64,000 nt of DNA from Enchytraeus crypticus. Taxonomy: Eukaryota; Annelida; Clitellata; Enchytraeida; Enchytraeidae. Below, piece after piece: positions 33,476 through 44,055 of this stretch. The stretch's first letter is position 1. Every line of letters begins with the position of its first letter. A program made the translations under genes and the position numbers. The notes under the pieces are model-generated. The model was not told where the DNA came from. It saw only the letters and a program-made list of their open reading frames with translations, and did no database searches. Location of the stretch: assembly GCA_905160935.1 (NCBI GenBank), contig CAJHZI010000348.1, positions 1 through 64,000 of the forward strand, read 5' to 3'.

Positions 33476-33588
33476 GTGTGTTGCAGTATTTCTTCAAGCT
33501 GTTGAGGAACAGAAGTCAGAAGAGTATGTCTAGTTCCTCCTTCCTCACCAAGAGAAAGGGAGTGGAGACAAGCTCTAAAGGTTTTCAA

Positions 33589-34055
33589 TCCATCAATCAG
33601 TTAATCATTTCAGTAAGATATATTCAAATATCATGTAATTTCAATAAGTCAACATAGATGCATTCAAGAGGCAAGGGCCTATGTAAGAGTTACGGAGGCT
33701 AATTAAATATTTACTAGTATCATTAGTTATAAAACTTGTGGTTAATGGCGACTGGGTTCAAATTAATGATTCCGTTTGTTAGTATTATTAATTAGAGCTG
33801 ATTTATGTAACAACTTTTGATTTAATGGCTGTATAGCTGTAAGCTATACTATTAATCACACAACAAGCACACCTTTTATTTGCTCTCATGAAGCAAATTA
33901 ATTCTGATGGATAATAAATTAATTACAAGTGACAGTGGTTCGGAATGAATTCCAAATTAAGTTCTAAATATTATCAAAATAGCCATGAATACTTCCAAGA
34001 GTAAAATTTATCTACTAGTTCTGAATGAATTCAGACAGCTCAGAGGGTGACTGTT
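33589..34055. other. Unique AT-rich DNA outside the right arm
   Basis: No exon or repeat recognised. Confidence 0.4.
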
Positions 34056-34059
34056 CGCA

Positions 34060-34150
34060 ATATATGTGACGGTAGCTCTAGTGTGTCGAATCTTGAAGAA
34101 AAACCATGAACTTCTTCCTTGTAAAACCTTGACTGTAAACATCATATCCC
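34060..34150 (+). repeat. Repeat G copy
   Basis: GTGACGGTAGCTCTAGTGTG … CCTTGACTGTAAAC, related to 16985 and 39075. Confidence 0.65.
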
Positions 34151-35110
34151 ATGCTTGAATACTGAGCTAGTAGCATGAGACAAGTAATGAAGGAGAATTA
34201 GCTGATTTTAATATATTAATTTAAATTTGCTTCTATGCAATACGTGCAGTTAACGTATTCCTTTATTTAAATATAGATATATATCTTTGATCTGAAGGTA
34301 GATTTGGCGCTATTACAACAGTTGTAATTATATTTACTTTTAAATAGTACATTTTAAGTTTAATATTAACATTAATATTTTAATTATTTTTGGTGTTTAG
34401 AAAAAGTTCTCATTCTAATCTCCGGTCCCAGAGACAGTAAGTTCCCTAGCGTTCTGTTTTTGTCATCTCTAATTAAATTCTTTATATGCTATGTGTTTTC
34501 TTTTGAATATTGTACTCCTCGTTACCAATATACAGTTAACAGATGTTGGCATACAGCCAAGAAGCTTAGCTGCTTAGAGCAGCAGTACATATTTTCCAGG
34601 TGGCCTAACAGCTGTGAAGAGCAGCGCACCGCCAACCTATGCTGACTTAAGAACCTAAGCAGCTGCCGGTGCCAGTTTAAAAATTACCCGCCATGTGGCT
34701 GACGTTTAAAATTTATTTAATTATCTCTATTATTTGTTTAATTATTTGTTTAATTATCATTATTCGTTGAATTATCTGTGATAAAATTCTTTAGAGTTTT
34801 TTCTATGCTATCTTTAATTAAATTCTTTAGCTTTCTTTCTATGCTATCCGTAAATTAAATTCATTAGCGTTCTTTCTCTTTCATCTGCCATTAATTTCTG
34901 CAGCGTTCTTGCTGAATTATCTGTTATTATACTCTGTAAGTATTTTCTAATTGTCTGTAATTTAGTTTTATAGCACTAAATAATAATAATATCCATTCTG
35001 AGCATCTGTAAATAGTTTCTTTCTATTTCAAATGCAATCAAGTTCGATCACGGAACGTTCTTTATATTTAGTCTGTAATTCAGTACATTTGCTGTACCGT
35101 TTAAGATAGC
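34151..35110. other. No feature recognised; TCTTTCT-rich AT sequence
   Basis: Contains loosely repeated TTAATTAAATTCTTTAG-like segments at 34460-34880. No supported exon. Confidence 0.4.
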
Positions 35111-35114
35111 TTCC

Positions 35115-35545
35115 TTGACCTTCAAATGTTTAAATTACGGTAAACCTTCCTATCTATCTGATCTTTTATACTTCTAACAACCATCTCGTAGTTTTCGTTC
35201 CTCTATTAAAAACCTTCTCACCGTACCAAATATTAAATCTGCCATGGGCAGACGCTCCTTCATGTTTTCTGCTCCCACAATCTGGAACTCTCTGCCACAA
35301 GACCTTCGATCTTGTAATTGTATCGGTACTTTCCTTGGCAAGCTAAAAACCCATCTCTTTCCGCCATGGATCAAAATTTTGACCCGCTTGCCTTGGATCT
35401 TGGACTTGCACTGTTTTGATCTCGCTTTCTCTTGTGGTCTCTATGCACTCAGTCGTCATCGTGTGGTGCTTTGGCGCCTGTTTGTGTAGTGTCTGCAAGA
35501 GAAGTCCCTGACATTGCCTTATGGCGAGGAACCGGACGTTAAAGG
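35115..35545 (+). pseudogene. L2/CR1-type LINE ORF2 C-terminal relic plus 3' tail
   Basis: The frame reads RSFRSSIKNLLTVPNIK, MGRRSFMFSAPTIWNSLPQD and GTFLGKLKTHLFPPW. This is the very common LINE ending (RSLRSS…LLxVPR…GxRAFSVAAPxLWNSLPxxLR…FKxxLKTHLF). The tail GACATTGCCTTATGGCGAGG then AACCGGACGTTAAA resembles the SINE-A tail. It is 5'-truncated and immediately precedes the open exon starting about 35541. Confidence 0.85.
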
Positions 35546-37231
35546 TGTAGTATCTTCCCTAAACCTATCAGCAATCCCAGTCCCACTGGACTGAACAATT
35601 CTGCTGCGCCAGATGTTCCGGGTGTTCACTCCGCTGCGAACAGGACTGAAGATACCCATGGATCAGTCAGAGGGGATCAGAGTTTTCCTTCTAAAAAAGT
35701 AGAATACAAAGAGAAAAGTTCAAATGTTGAAGTTTTAGATGGTAGTGGAAAAATGGAACCGGATGTTGAAAAGTTATTCCAGGATTTAGAAGTGAATCAG
35801 TGTGAAAGAAAAGAACCTGATGTCATCATGAGACGAGAAAATGGTGGTGGAAGAAATGTTTCACCCAGTCCAAGCTCTTGTCAGGATTTAGCTGACGACA
35901 AGCATCGTGTAAGAAACTCGATTCCGATAATTGTTAAAAGTACCGTGTCGAGTCCGATAAAGAAATGCACCAGTGCAGAGATAAGGTCAGTGTTTGACGT
36001 GACGAAATTTTCCAATGAATCCAGGAATAGACCAAGTTATGATGATCACAAATCAGCTCAATCGCTTGAGTTTTGTGGACATAAACTGAGCTCCAATGAG
36101 CAAGGCTTGAGCGGAGGTTTAGAGTCAGAACCATTCGTTGGTCGATCGGGAGAAGGTGACGATGGTGACATTGTTACTGCAAAAACACAATTATGTAATC
36201 CTACCGGTAATATTTCAAACCAATCCATCCAAATATCTGAAGCAGCGGACGAGAAGATGAGGCAGAGTCGGAGAATAGTGGGTGATGTGGTCGATGCAGA
36301 AAGAGGGAAGAGTAACTCCAGTCGAAATAGCGCCAGTAGTCAAAAGAGTAGCGATAGAAGTAGTTGTTCAGGTGAAAGTAGCAGCAAACGAAACAGCGAC
36401 ATCAGCTGCAGTAGTTTAAGCAGTGGACCAGATATCCTGAAGAGCAACGTGGAGACGAGCGAGAAAGTAAATTCCAACCAGAATAATTTCAGAAGCTTAG
36501 AGTCGTGTGAGACCAGTGAGCAAGATTTGTATAATCATAATCAAATTAAAGGAAAAACTGACTCTATGATAAACAGTATTGGAAGACCAACTAATGGTTC
36601 TTATGTTCTAAAAGACTCCGAAGCCACTGGCAAATCACTTGAAGGCAACAATGGATCCTGTTCAAATGGGAATTGTCATTCGTACCTTATAAACAATGAT
36701 TTCTCTATCAGCAATGGGACTGATAAACCTGATAAGAGAATCAGCATTGGTAGCAGTGATAGTGATAAGGCTGATAAGCGATTCAGTAGTGGTAACAGTG
36801 AAAGTGATAAGGCTGATAAGCGAATCCGTAGTGACAGTGACAGTGATTGCATGGACATTAGTGCAGACTATGGTACTGCTAAAGACAACAGCAACAATTT
36901 CTCTCTGAACCAAGACAGCAGCATCAACGACAGCGGCATCGACTGCACCACTCTTAGTTCACCTCAGAAGAATGGCGAGGTGAGGTTAAGAGAACCTGAG
37001 GTCAAGGTCGGAGCCTCAAAGGTGAAGGTCGGAAGATCTGAGGTAATAGCCTCTGAGGTTTTCCAGTCTGGCGTTCATTCCAGTGACACCGCCAAGGACT
37101 TGTCTGTTCCTGGTGGTAATTGTGAGCAGGTCTATGAAAGAGAACCCAGGCCTGGTGTAGGTGGAGGTGTGCTACCTAGTCAACCAGAGACTCCTTCGTT
37201 TAAACTTCTCTCCATCAATCATCATCCTTAG
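35541..37231 (+). CDS. Terminal exon of a serine-rich disordered protein (unidentified)
   Basis: The frame is open from just after TAA (35538-35540) to TAG at 37231, about 563 codons. The first ATG is at 35753 (MEPDVEKLFQDLEVN). The upstream 70 codons are also open and protein-like (NPSPTGLNNSAAPDVPG, KKVEYKEKSSNVEVLDG), so this is more likely a last exon entered by splicing than a single-exon gene. The composition is Ser/Asp/Asn/Lys-rich with low-complexity runs (SSKRNSDISCSSLSSG) and a tandem SDSDKADKRFSSGNSESDK repeat at about residues 330-365. There is no TM segment or recognised domain. It ends FKLLSINHHP. A polyadenylation signal follows 75 bases later. It could be the cytoplasmic tail of a receptor on the same strand, for example the GPCR exon 6 kb upstream, but no connecting exon was found. 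Confidence 0.72.
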
Positions 37232-37305
37232 TCTTCTCTTGCTCTTCACACAGTGGATTTGTGGTGTGCTCATTCCCTTTATATCTTATAAGTTTCTTAA
37301 ATTTC

Positions 37306-37312
37306 TGAATAA
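37306..37312 (+). promoter_or_regulatory. Polyadenylation signal
   Basis: TGAATAAATC follows the stop at 37231 by about 75 bases. It is suitable for the serine-rich terminal exon. Confidence 0.6.
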
Positions 37313-37394
37313 ATCTTCCAACTTTCATGTGATCCTTTAAGATCCCTGGTTACAACCTGTGTCTTACTCAAATAATAATTATAATGATAATAAT

Positions 37395-37515
37395 AATAAC
37401 AACAACAATTAGAGTTCTACAGTCTTCATTGACAATATCGCGCACTATTGGGACAAAATCAAACCGGCGAGCAAAAGTAAAGTCCAAAAACGATGTAAAT
37501 TCCAAAATCTAGAAA
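37395..37515 (+). repeat. Repeat F, diverged
   Basis: (AAC)n edge, AGAGTTCTACAGTCTTCATT and GCGCACTATTGGGACAAAAT, matching 41040-41145. Confidence 0.65.
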
Positions 37516-37740
37516 ATCAGTTCAAAATGCCTTCCAACTTTCATATGATCCTTTTAGGCCCCTGCTTATCACCTGCTTACTACATAAGGGGTTCATTCCC
37601 ATCCCATAGTTTCATTACCCTTTCCAAGTTTAGTTTCTCTACAGCGAGCTTAGCGCTGGTAGGTTATTACAATGAGATGCAACACCGATACGTTACCAAT
37701 ACGACTCGTACTTTGAATATTCTTGTATCGTTTGGGAGAT

Positions 37741-37990
37741 GTTAGAACCCTACCAATTGGTTGATGGATTGACCAGGTTTTTTCAAGATTCTGATTTAGT
37801 TAAGAGATGTTAGAATCTCACCGATTGCTTGATGGATTGACCAGCTTTTTGAACATTCTTATGTCAGTTAAGAGATGTTAGAACCTCATTGATTGGTTGA
37901 TGGATTGACCAATACTTTAAATATTCTTATTATAGTTACAGATACTAGAATCTCTCCGATTGGTTGAAGAAACTTACCAATGTATTGTTT
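37741..37990. repeat. 67-bp tandem repeat, about 4 copies
   Basis: Units start near 37741, 37809, 37876 and 37945, each with GTTAGAA(C/T)C, GATTGGTTGATGGATTGACC and ATTCTTAT. Confidence 0.8.
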
Positions 37991-38800
37991 ATTAAGCTTA
38001 TCATAGCCATTCCTGTAGTTCATTCTTTTTGAACATTTTGTATTATGTCGTTAAATGTAAGTGAAGTAATTACGTAATTAATAAAAATACTATTACGGTT
38101 AAATTCTTAATTAATAGATTATATGGATATTAGTTCCAAAAGGTAATAGGGACTAGTTTTAATTATATAAGTTAATTAGGAAGAATTAATAGATCGTTTC
38201 GGTAATAACTATAAATAGAACATCGGGGACACCAAATGTAAATGGACAAGAAAACGTAAACATTGCATAGAATGCCATTGAAATGTGCTAGTTCCTCATA
38301 AAATTTCTAATACAAGCTTTCTTAAGAAATGTTATTTATTTTACAACCTACTATACGGATATTAATTAAAGAATAACTTAACACTTATAATTTAACTCTG
38401 ACACCCATTAATACAATATGCATGCATTATAAGGAAGTTATAATGTAGACCCATTACATTTACATGTAAATATATATATCAGATGTCAACATAAACAAAC
38501 CAGTGTCAACATGCAACAAAATATGTTTTCAATTACAGAACTGATCTATTAGCCTACTTTCTTATGCCTCGTTGGAGTCTTGTACTTATTTTGATATATG
38601 CATGTATGGAGGCCGCATTAATTTTTAGAGATATATTTTAGAAGAAGCTCCATTAGTTTATGCGTAATTCGGAACGATATTCGTACAAGAAACCAACACG
38701 TAAATATATTTAATTTTAATGTTCAATTTAATTTGTCTTTTATAGTTTATTGTTTAAGTTAAATTTTATCTATTATTTTAGTTTTATTTATTTTCAATTT
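37991..38800. other. No feature recognised
   Basis: AT-rich intergenic or intronic DNA. Confidence 0.4.
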
Positions 38801-38804
38801 AGTT

Positions 38805-38905
38805 TATTATTTAAGTTAACTAGACACGGAGGACTGGAGAAAGTCTATTCGTAACCACACCCGGGTTAAACTAATATTTAAGGGAAGACGATGATGACGA
38901 TTTAA
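38805..38905 (+). repeat. S2 repeat, 3' fragment
   Basis: GGAGAAAGTCTATTCGTAAC and AAGGGAAGACGATGATGACG. Confidence 0.7.
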
Positions 38906-39069
38906 GTTAAATATATGTAATTTGAATTATACATATAAAGTAAAATTATCATTCTGCATACCAACACCTTTTGTTGCCGGGTGGTTAAATTATAAGAGAT
39001 GTTCGGCACTATGAACCACTTCATTGAATGCAACATAATGTTACACCAGGTAACACTTGCTACTGTTAC

Positions 39070-39170
39070 AATAATATTTGTGACGGTAGCTCGAGTGTGT
39101 CGAGTCGTCTTGAAAAGAAGCCTTGTGCTTCTGAACCTGGACGTTAAACACACTAGAACCACTTCATGCC
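39070..39170 (+). repeat. Repeat G copy
   Basis: TGTGACGGTAGCTCGAGTGT … CCTGGACGTTAAACACACTA; the best preserved plus-strand copy. Confidence 0.75.
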
Positions 39171-39464
39171 ATAGAGATAATACCTGATGCCCCCTGTTGA
39201 TTGATTGAAAATTAATTTTATATTCTCGTAGCGTAGTCTCAGTGTATTTTTAAGAATCTTGAACGCTGTACATAGCTTTTTGTGTAGTGTCGGTGTGTGT
39301 GCGCTTGTACAGTGTAAGTCTTACATCCAGGTATAGAATATATGTCACATTTCAAACTTGCGTTTTGTGTCTAAAGTTTTGTGTCTCTCGTCTAGAGCGG
39401 ATTGTAAATATAGTGTGCTTAGACTGACGCCAGTAATACACGTAATTGATGAGTCGAATAACAA

Positions 39465-39560
39465 CTCTCTGTACCTGACATCATCATAGTATGAGGAAAC
39501 GGAGGTTAAACTTTTATTTCTATTATTATTATTATTCTTATTATTATTATTATTATTGCC
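39465..39560 (+). repeat. GACGTTAAA-type tail with (ATT)n
   Basis: TGACATCATCATAGTATGAG, GAAACGGAGGTTAAACTTTT and a TTATTATT run. Same tail family as 4836 and 41190. Confidence 0.7.
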
Positions 39561-40010
39561 TGGGTGCGGCGTCTTGTAATCTAGATAAAGCAGCCCTTTC
39601 ATTAATAATTAGGGCTACTAATATCGGCTAGTTTGAAATACTTTGCACACATGGATATACAAATAATACGTAAATAACGAAGTAAATAAGTAAATAAAAA
39701 AGATAACTAAATGAAGAATTAAACTAGACACAGAGGGTTTGGGACTGCCCTAAGAAAGTAATAACAAATTTATAATTTTTGCTATAAAGCCCTTTATTGT
39801 GTACACAACCATAGACACGTTCTAGTCGGCCTTAAATCAATTGTATCAACTATTTCTAAATTAAAATCTGCATAGTGTCATTCATTACTAAATTATGTGC
39901 TTTCAATCGTAAGCAAATCGTTTTGTCTCGTTTCTTTCTCGCTCAAACGTTTTACGGTTTCAATAAAGTCTAATATCTGACTCCCACGGAGCACAAGAGG
40001 ATTTTCTTTA
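39561..40010. other. No feature recognised
   Basis: AT-rich, no supported exon or repeat. Confidence 0.4.
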
Positions 40011-40073
40011 CCCATTTCAACTTTGACCCATTTCAACTTTGACCCATTTCAACTTTGACCCATTTCAACTTTG
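40011..40073. repeat. 16-bp tandem repeat, 4 copies
   Basis: CCCATTTCAACTTTGA repeated head to tail. Confidence 0.95.
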
Positions 40074-40290
40074 CAATAGAGATTAATATCCGATATCACA
40101 CCCGCGCCCAAATGTTTTGATCTTCGTTTCGAGTCTTATATTTTTCTAAGGCTGGTTTTCTGCTTATTATGTGGATAGAGAGAACCTGGAGTCATTACTC
40201 TACCCCTGATTCTGAAGCACAACCCTAAGACAATAACTTATTTCATCAATAAATCAATCAATATATCAGTAAAGAACTAAATTAGGAGAT

Positions 40291-40342
<52 letters not shown>
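40291..40342. repeat. (AT)n microsatellite
   Basis: Pure TA run. Confidence 0.95.
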
Positions 40343-40343
<1 letters not shown>

Positions 40344-40544
40344 TGCATTTAATCTATCGGTTATCCTAAGTTTTCGTCAATATGACAACTAATTGCATCA
40401 TTAGTATCATCAATAAGCTTATCTAAGAGTAAGGAAGTCAAGCATGGGGTGTTAAAAGATCCTAGATCAACAGGATATTGCTTTAGAAAAACACCTTTAT
40501 AAGATGACAGGGAAAATTTTAGGTAGACTACATATGAGAGCCAA

Positions 40545-40665
40545 ATTTAACGCCAGTTTCCTATGCGATAGCATGTCAGTGACGAGAAAGCTCAGGATCT
40601 GAACCCTGCACTTAGTCAACCGGCTGTCGAACAACTTGCCATCAAGCCACTGCCTCAGCCCATAC
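40545..40665 (-). repeat. SINE-A, diverged
   Basis: TTTAACGCCAGTTTCC tail and CAGGATCTGAACCCTGCACT box B on minus. Confidence 0.75.
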
Positions 40666-40669
40666 AACT

Positions 40670-40765
40670 AGATCGATGGAAAATTTTAAATAGGGGATTG
40701 ATTGATGTGTGGGATAGAGTGGATTTGAGAAGGTCTATTCGTGTCATGACCCTAGCTTAACTGAG
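40670..40765 (+). repeat. S2 repeat, 3' fragment
   Basis: AATAGGGGATTGATTGATGT and GGTCTATTCGTGTCATGACC. It follows SINE-A directly and ends in a GA run. Confidence 0.75.
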
Positions 40766-40954
40766 AGAGAGAGAGGAAGAGAGATAGAGAGAGAATTATG
40801 TTTATTGCAACACACTCAAAAGATAAAGTTACATACAACTGAAATTCACGGGAAGATGATGATTCTGATGATGATGATGATGATGATGAGGATGATGATG
40901 ATAATAATGTTGATGATGATGTTGATGATGATGATATGTGTTTAACTTTGAGGG

Positions 40955-41013
40955 AACACACTGCACAGCAGCATCACCTTCATCCTGATGTCCAGATCTA
41001 CGGGAACTGTCAA
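40955..41013 (-). other. Exon-like block similar to 52771-52829
   Basis: On minus, after GGTTGACAG, the block TTCCCGTAGATCTGGACATC then AGGATGAAGGTGATGCTG is about 85% identical over about 55 bases to the block at 52771-52829. There the same acceptor position is followed by a good donor. Here the donor is degraded. Probably a duplicated exon or its relic. Confidence 0.45.
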
Positions 41014-41039
41014 CCAATTAGAGGCGTTATATTAGTTGT

Positions 41040-41275
41040 TTATCATAACATAACAACAAGTACTAGAGTCATCAATGACAACATCGTGCACTGTTGAGAC
41101 AAAATCTAGCCGCCGAGCAAACAGAAGGTCAAAAAATGTTGTGTGAGTGAGTGAGTATTGTCCCTAGTGAGTGAGTGAGTATAGTGAGTGACGTCCCTGA
41201 CATCATCCCTGGATGAGGAAACGGACGTTAAACCTTTATTATTATTATTATTATTATTTATTATTATTGATGATA
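41040..41275 (+). repeat. Repeat F fragment plus GACGTTAAA tail and (ATT)n
   Basis: GTGCACTGTTGAGACAAAAT to about 41145. Then GTGAGTGAGTG, then ATCCCTGGATGAGGAAACGG, ACGTTAAAC and an ATT run. Confidence 0.7.
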
Positions 41276-41594
41276 ATAGATAGTACTTACTCCAAAATCA
41301 ATAAAATCATTTCATAGAGTGCAACAAGTTAAAATGCTAAGATAGTGTAATATAGTTGATTTTGTGTTTTATCATGATCAGGAGGATAAAATATTAATAT
41401 CAATTCTCTAATTTAAAATTCTCTTAAATCTAACTCGAATGGGAGCGGATAATGATGGGTGGGTGGGGGGGGGGAGTGTGGTGAACTTTATGACATATCT
41501 GCAATATGTTTCTAATGAAGTTTTATCTAACACAAGTGACAAAGAAGAGTTTGAAAGTTAGCCCTGAACCCTAATCCATTGAAAGTAAACTAGT

Positions 41595-41738
41595 AAAAAG
41601 CTGGTAAAGCTAAGGTTAACCTCAGTTTCTTCACTCGAAAGCGATGTCAGTGACGGGATAGCTCAGAATTTGAACCCCGCGCATACTGATTGGCGGTCGA
41701 ATATCCAACCGACATAGCCACTGGCTCTAGCCTGCCTT
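41595..41738 (-). repeat. SINE-A
   Basis: Tail TTAACCTCAGTTTCTTCACT, box B complement GAATTTGAACCCCGCGCATA and box A complement CCGACATAGCCACTGGCTCT. Confidence 0.85.
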
Positions 41739-42145
41739 AGATTCGAACTACTGACTGCTCTATAATCATTCTCATCCTTGGAACAGTGTTCTATCCAATT
41801 AACCATGTGCTAAAGATTCTTGATATCATTTACTCACAGGTTATTTCGTATCTGTCAGGCACTGGACAGAACAACGGGTGACCGCACCCCAAGTATTTCC
41901 TCCTGATTTCTCCTACAATTGTTCCAGCTCCCATCATTTCATTATCATTGGCTCTCAGCTGAGACAGGCAAATAATGAAAACTATCACAATAACTCTTAA
42001 ACGACAAATTTACAATTAATTTTAAAAGCGAAAATACCACTATTTCAGTATACCAAATTGTTTTAATAAGTTATCAAAATAATTTCTTTCTGTGTTATAT
42101 GGCTACACATCTACTTGTTGAACTTAGAAATATCTGGCGCATGAA
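41739..42145. other. No feature recognised
   Basis: A tRNA-like ATCATTCTCATCCTTGGAAC segment is too weak to call. No exon supported. Confidence 0.35.
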
Positions 42146-42149
42146 TATA

Positions 42150-42215
42150 TAGCACTATTTGGATCGATGTCTTCAAGAGAAGCGAAAAGCTTTCTACCTT
42201 GACGTTAAGACAAAT
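42150..42215 (+). repeat. Repeat G, short 3' copy
   Basis: CGATGTCTTCAAGAGAAGCG … CTACCTTGACGTTAAGAC. Confidence 0.55.
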
Positions 42216-42354
42216 CATTAGTAGAGTAGTACGCCCTAAATGTCATATAGGCCTACTCTTAGTCCTCCATGCTTAAAGGGCGCTATTAGTGTCAAAATAA
42301 ATTATGCAGATATATTGCAGAGGAGAGTGGGAAAGAGAGGTGCATTTAGAACCC

Positions 42355-42361
42355 GAGAGAT

Positions 42362-42408
<47 letters not shown>

Positions 42409-42603
42409 AGAGAGATAAGAGAAAGGGAGATTAAGGGATACTTAAGGAGAGTTAGAGAGAAAGAGATAAAATAAGAGAGAGAGGGAGAGAGTGAGTGAAA
42501 GAGAGAGAGAGAGAGAGACAGTAAGAGAGAGACGGAGAGAGAGAGAGAGACGGAGACCGATATAAAGAGAAAGAGATAGTAAGAGAGAGAGAGAGAGAGG
42601 GAC

Positions 42604-42637
<34 letters not shown>

Positions 42638-42660
42638 AAGAGAGGAAGAGATAGAGAGAA

Positions 42661-42719
<59 letters not shown>

Positions 42720-42835
42720 TAGAGAGAGAGATTGTTAGATAGAGAGAAGAGATAATGAGAGAGAAAGAGGAGAGAGAGAGAGAGAGAGAAAGATAAACGG
42801 ATTAAGAGACATAGAGAGATAAGTAGAGATACAGA
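42355..42835. repeat. (GA)n microsatellite block
   Basis: About 480 bp of imperfect GAGA. The SLSLSL frame on minus is an artefact. Confidence 0.95.
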
Positions 42836-42845
42836 CAGTGTAGAC

Positions 42846-42955
42846 TTCATCCTGACAGTGTTCAGTACAGTCAGGCCAGTAGAGGCATTGCTCTAGAGGT
42901 GTGTCAAGACTGCACAGAGCACATGTGGGGCAGAGAACCCTCGTCTGCTCGTTAA
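42846..42955 (-). CDS. Candidate Cys-rich exon (unidentified)
   Basis: After the acceptor GGTTGTGCTGACAG the frame reads NEQTRVLCPTCALCSLD, then TPLEQCLYWPDCTEHCQDE. Seven cysteines in 37 residues with CxxCxxC spacing suggest a secreted disulphide-rich or metal-binding module. The following donor (GTCTAC) is weak, and the (GA)n block begins just downstream. It lies on the same strand as the exons at 45971-49295 and may belong to the same gene, but the phase does not join exon 45971-46092 directly. I do not recognise the family. Confidence 0.4.
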
Positions 42956-42972
42956 CTGTCAGCACAACCTAA

Positions 42973-43140
42973 CATCATCATCGTTATCGTCATCACCGTC
43001 AGCGTCGTCGTCGTCATCGTCATCATCATCATCGTCGTCATCGTCAGCGTCGTTGTCGTCGTCTTCATCATCATCGTCATCAGCATCATCATCATCGTCT
43101 TCTCGTCATCGTCATCGTCGTCGTCATCGTTATCATCAAT
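42973..43140. repeat. (ATC/GTC)n compound trinucleotide repeat
   Basis: CATCATCGTCGTC mixture of about 165 bp. Confidence 0.9.
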
Positions 43141-43307
43141 CACAAAACAACAACAACTGCAGCAACAGTAAGTATTTTTACTTTAGCCGCAAGTTGCACA
43201 AAGTTTCGTTGCCTAGTTATTATTTCTATATTTTCGTTATTTCCTTTTCTCTTAATGATTATTATTAGCAGTTAAGGTAAAAGTGGGGGGGGGGCGCAGG
43301 GGATCTC

Positions 43308-43388
43308 ATTTCCCCTATCTCTCAATTTTCTCAGGTGGGTCCACTAGCAGTGGACCCACCTGAGACAAAATTGAGAGATAGGGGAAAT
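43308..43388. repeat. Near-perfect 38/40-bp hairpin
   Basis: Left arm 43308-43345, 3-base loop (AGC), right arm 43349-43388. The arms match completely except for a 2-base bulge. The apex reads GGTGGGTCCACTAGCAGTGG. Confidence 0.9.
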
Positions 43389-43830
43389 AAAAACACGTTG
43401 TAGGAGATCTAAAAGTACATTACAATGAGGCCCGAAAAATTCCGAGCATTCCACTAGCTCACAATTCCGACTTTGATCAATGATTACTAGCAAGCTTTTC
43501 TTTTTCATTGCGAGGAGTGTAGCTAGCGCAGATTTGTGAATAACATTCCAATACCCGAGATATTTTATTCCAACCGGACAGCTACCGAGCTACCGAGCTT
43601 GACATTGCTTATTATTGACTTGTACACGACAACTATGTAACAATAACAAATATAGTAACAAAAACGTCGATTCTAAGAAATCACATCGTCGTCCATCACC
43701 ACAACACGAAATATGGAATTACCTAACGCCGAACAGCAAAATAATTAAAACATTTAATAAATGATTAAAATCCAAAGTATTGCATTACCAGAATAAACAT
43801 GATACTATGACGTCCCGTTTTAAACATCAT
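43389..43830. other. No feature recognised
   Basis: AT-rich, no supported feature. Confidence 0.4.
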
Positions 43831-43833
43831 TGT

Positions 43834-44055
43834 TTAATGGATGAAAGATATAATTTTTAATCTGAAATAATCAGTAATATAAGGGTGTTTATTGCTTACG
43901 TTACGCATGGGATCCATTATGAAGAGACAAGGTTGAGTTATGACCCCTCTGCACTTACAAGTACTGTTGCACTTACGAGTACAGTTGCACTTACCAGTGC
44001 AGCTGTCCTTGCACGATTCACAGCACGCGGTGCTGCAGCAGGGTACTTTCATCAC
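43834..44055 (-). CDS. Metallothionein-like Cys-rich ORF (tentative)
   Basis: From ATG 44055 (or 44052) the frame starts MKVPCCSTACCESCKD and continues SCTGKCNCTRKCNSTCKCRG. That is 13 cysteines in the first 37 residues as CC, CxxC and CxC pairs with interspersed Lys, the composition of metallothioneins, which chelate Zn/Cd/Cu in the cytosol. The remaining 37 codons (ITQPCLFIMDP…) look like read-through intron. Three GTAAGT donor-like sites occur at 18-base spacing inside the Cys-rich part (CTGGTAAGTGCAAC, CTCGTAAGTGCAAC, CTTGTAAGTGCAG), so the true exon may end at one of them. The alternative is a chance frame through an 18-bp tandem repeat. Confidence 0.4.
   Translation of the reverse strand: MMKVPCCSTACCESCKDSCTGKCNCTRKCNSTCKCRGVITQPCLFIMDPMRNVSNKHPYITDYFRLKIISFIH

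Larger units (their letters stand above)
29105..33588 (-). repeat. Right arm of large inverted duplication
   Basis: Reverse complement of 11334-16180. It is 4484 bp against 4847 bp, and the difference lies in the TCTG/TCAG microsatellite. Every open frame outside the microsatellite gives the same peptide in both arms. Confidence 0.92.

Noticed and set aside
11334..33588. Giant TIR transposon (Polinton/Maverick-like) with 4.5-kb TIRs
   Set aside because: There is no polymerase B, integrase or capsid-like frame in the spacer, no target duplication at the outer ends, and the arms contain ordinary dead repeats and a host exon.
35753..37231. Single-exon gene starting at ATG 35753
   Set aside because: The frame is open and protein-like for about 70 codons upstream without an ATG, so a spliced terminal exon is more likely. 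The ATG may still be used.
42452..42850. 132-codon Ser/Leu frame on minus
   Set aside because: Translation of the (GA)n block; no other support.
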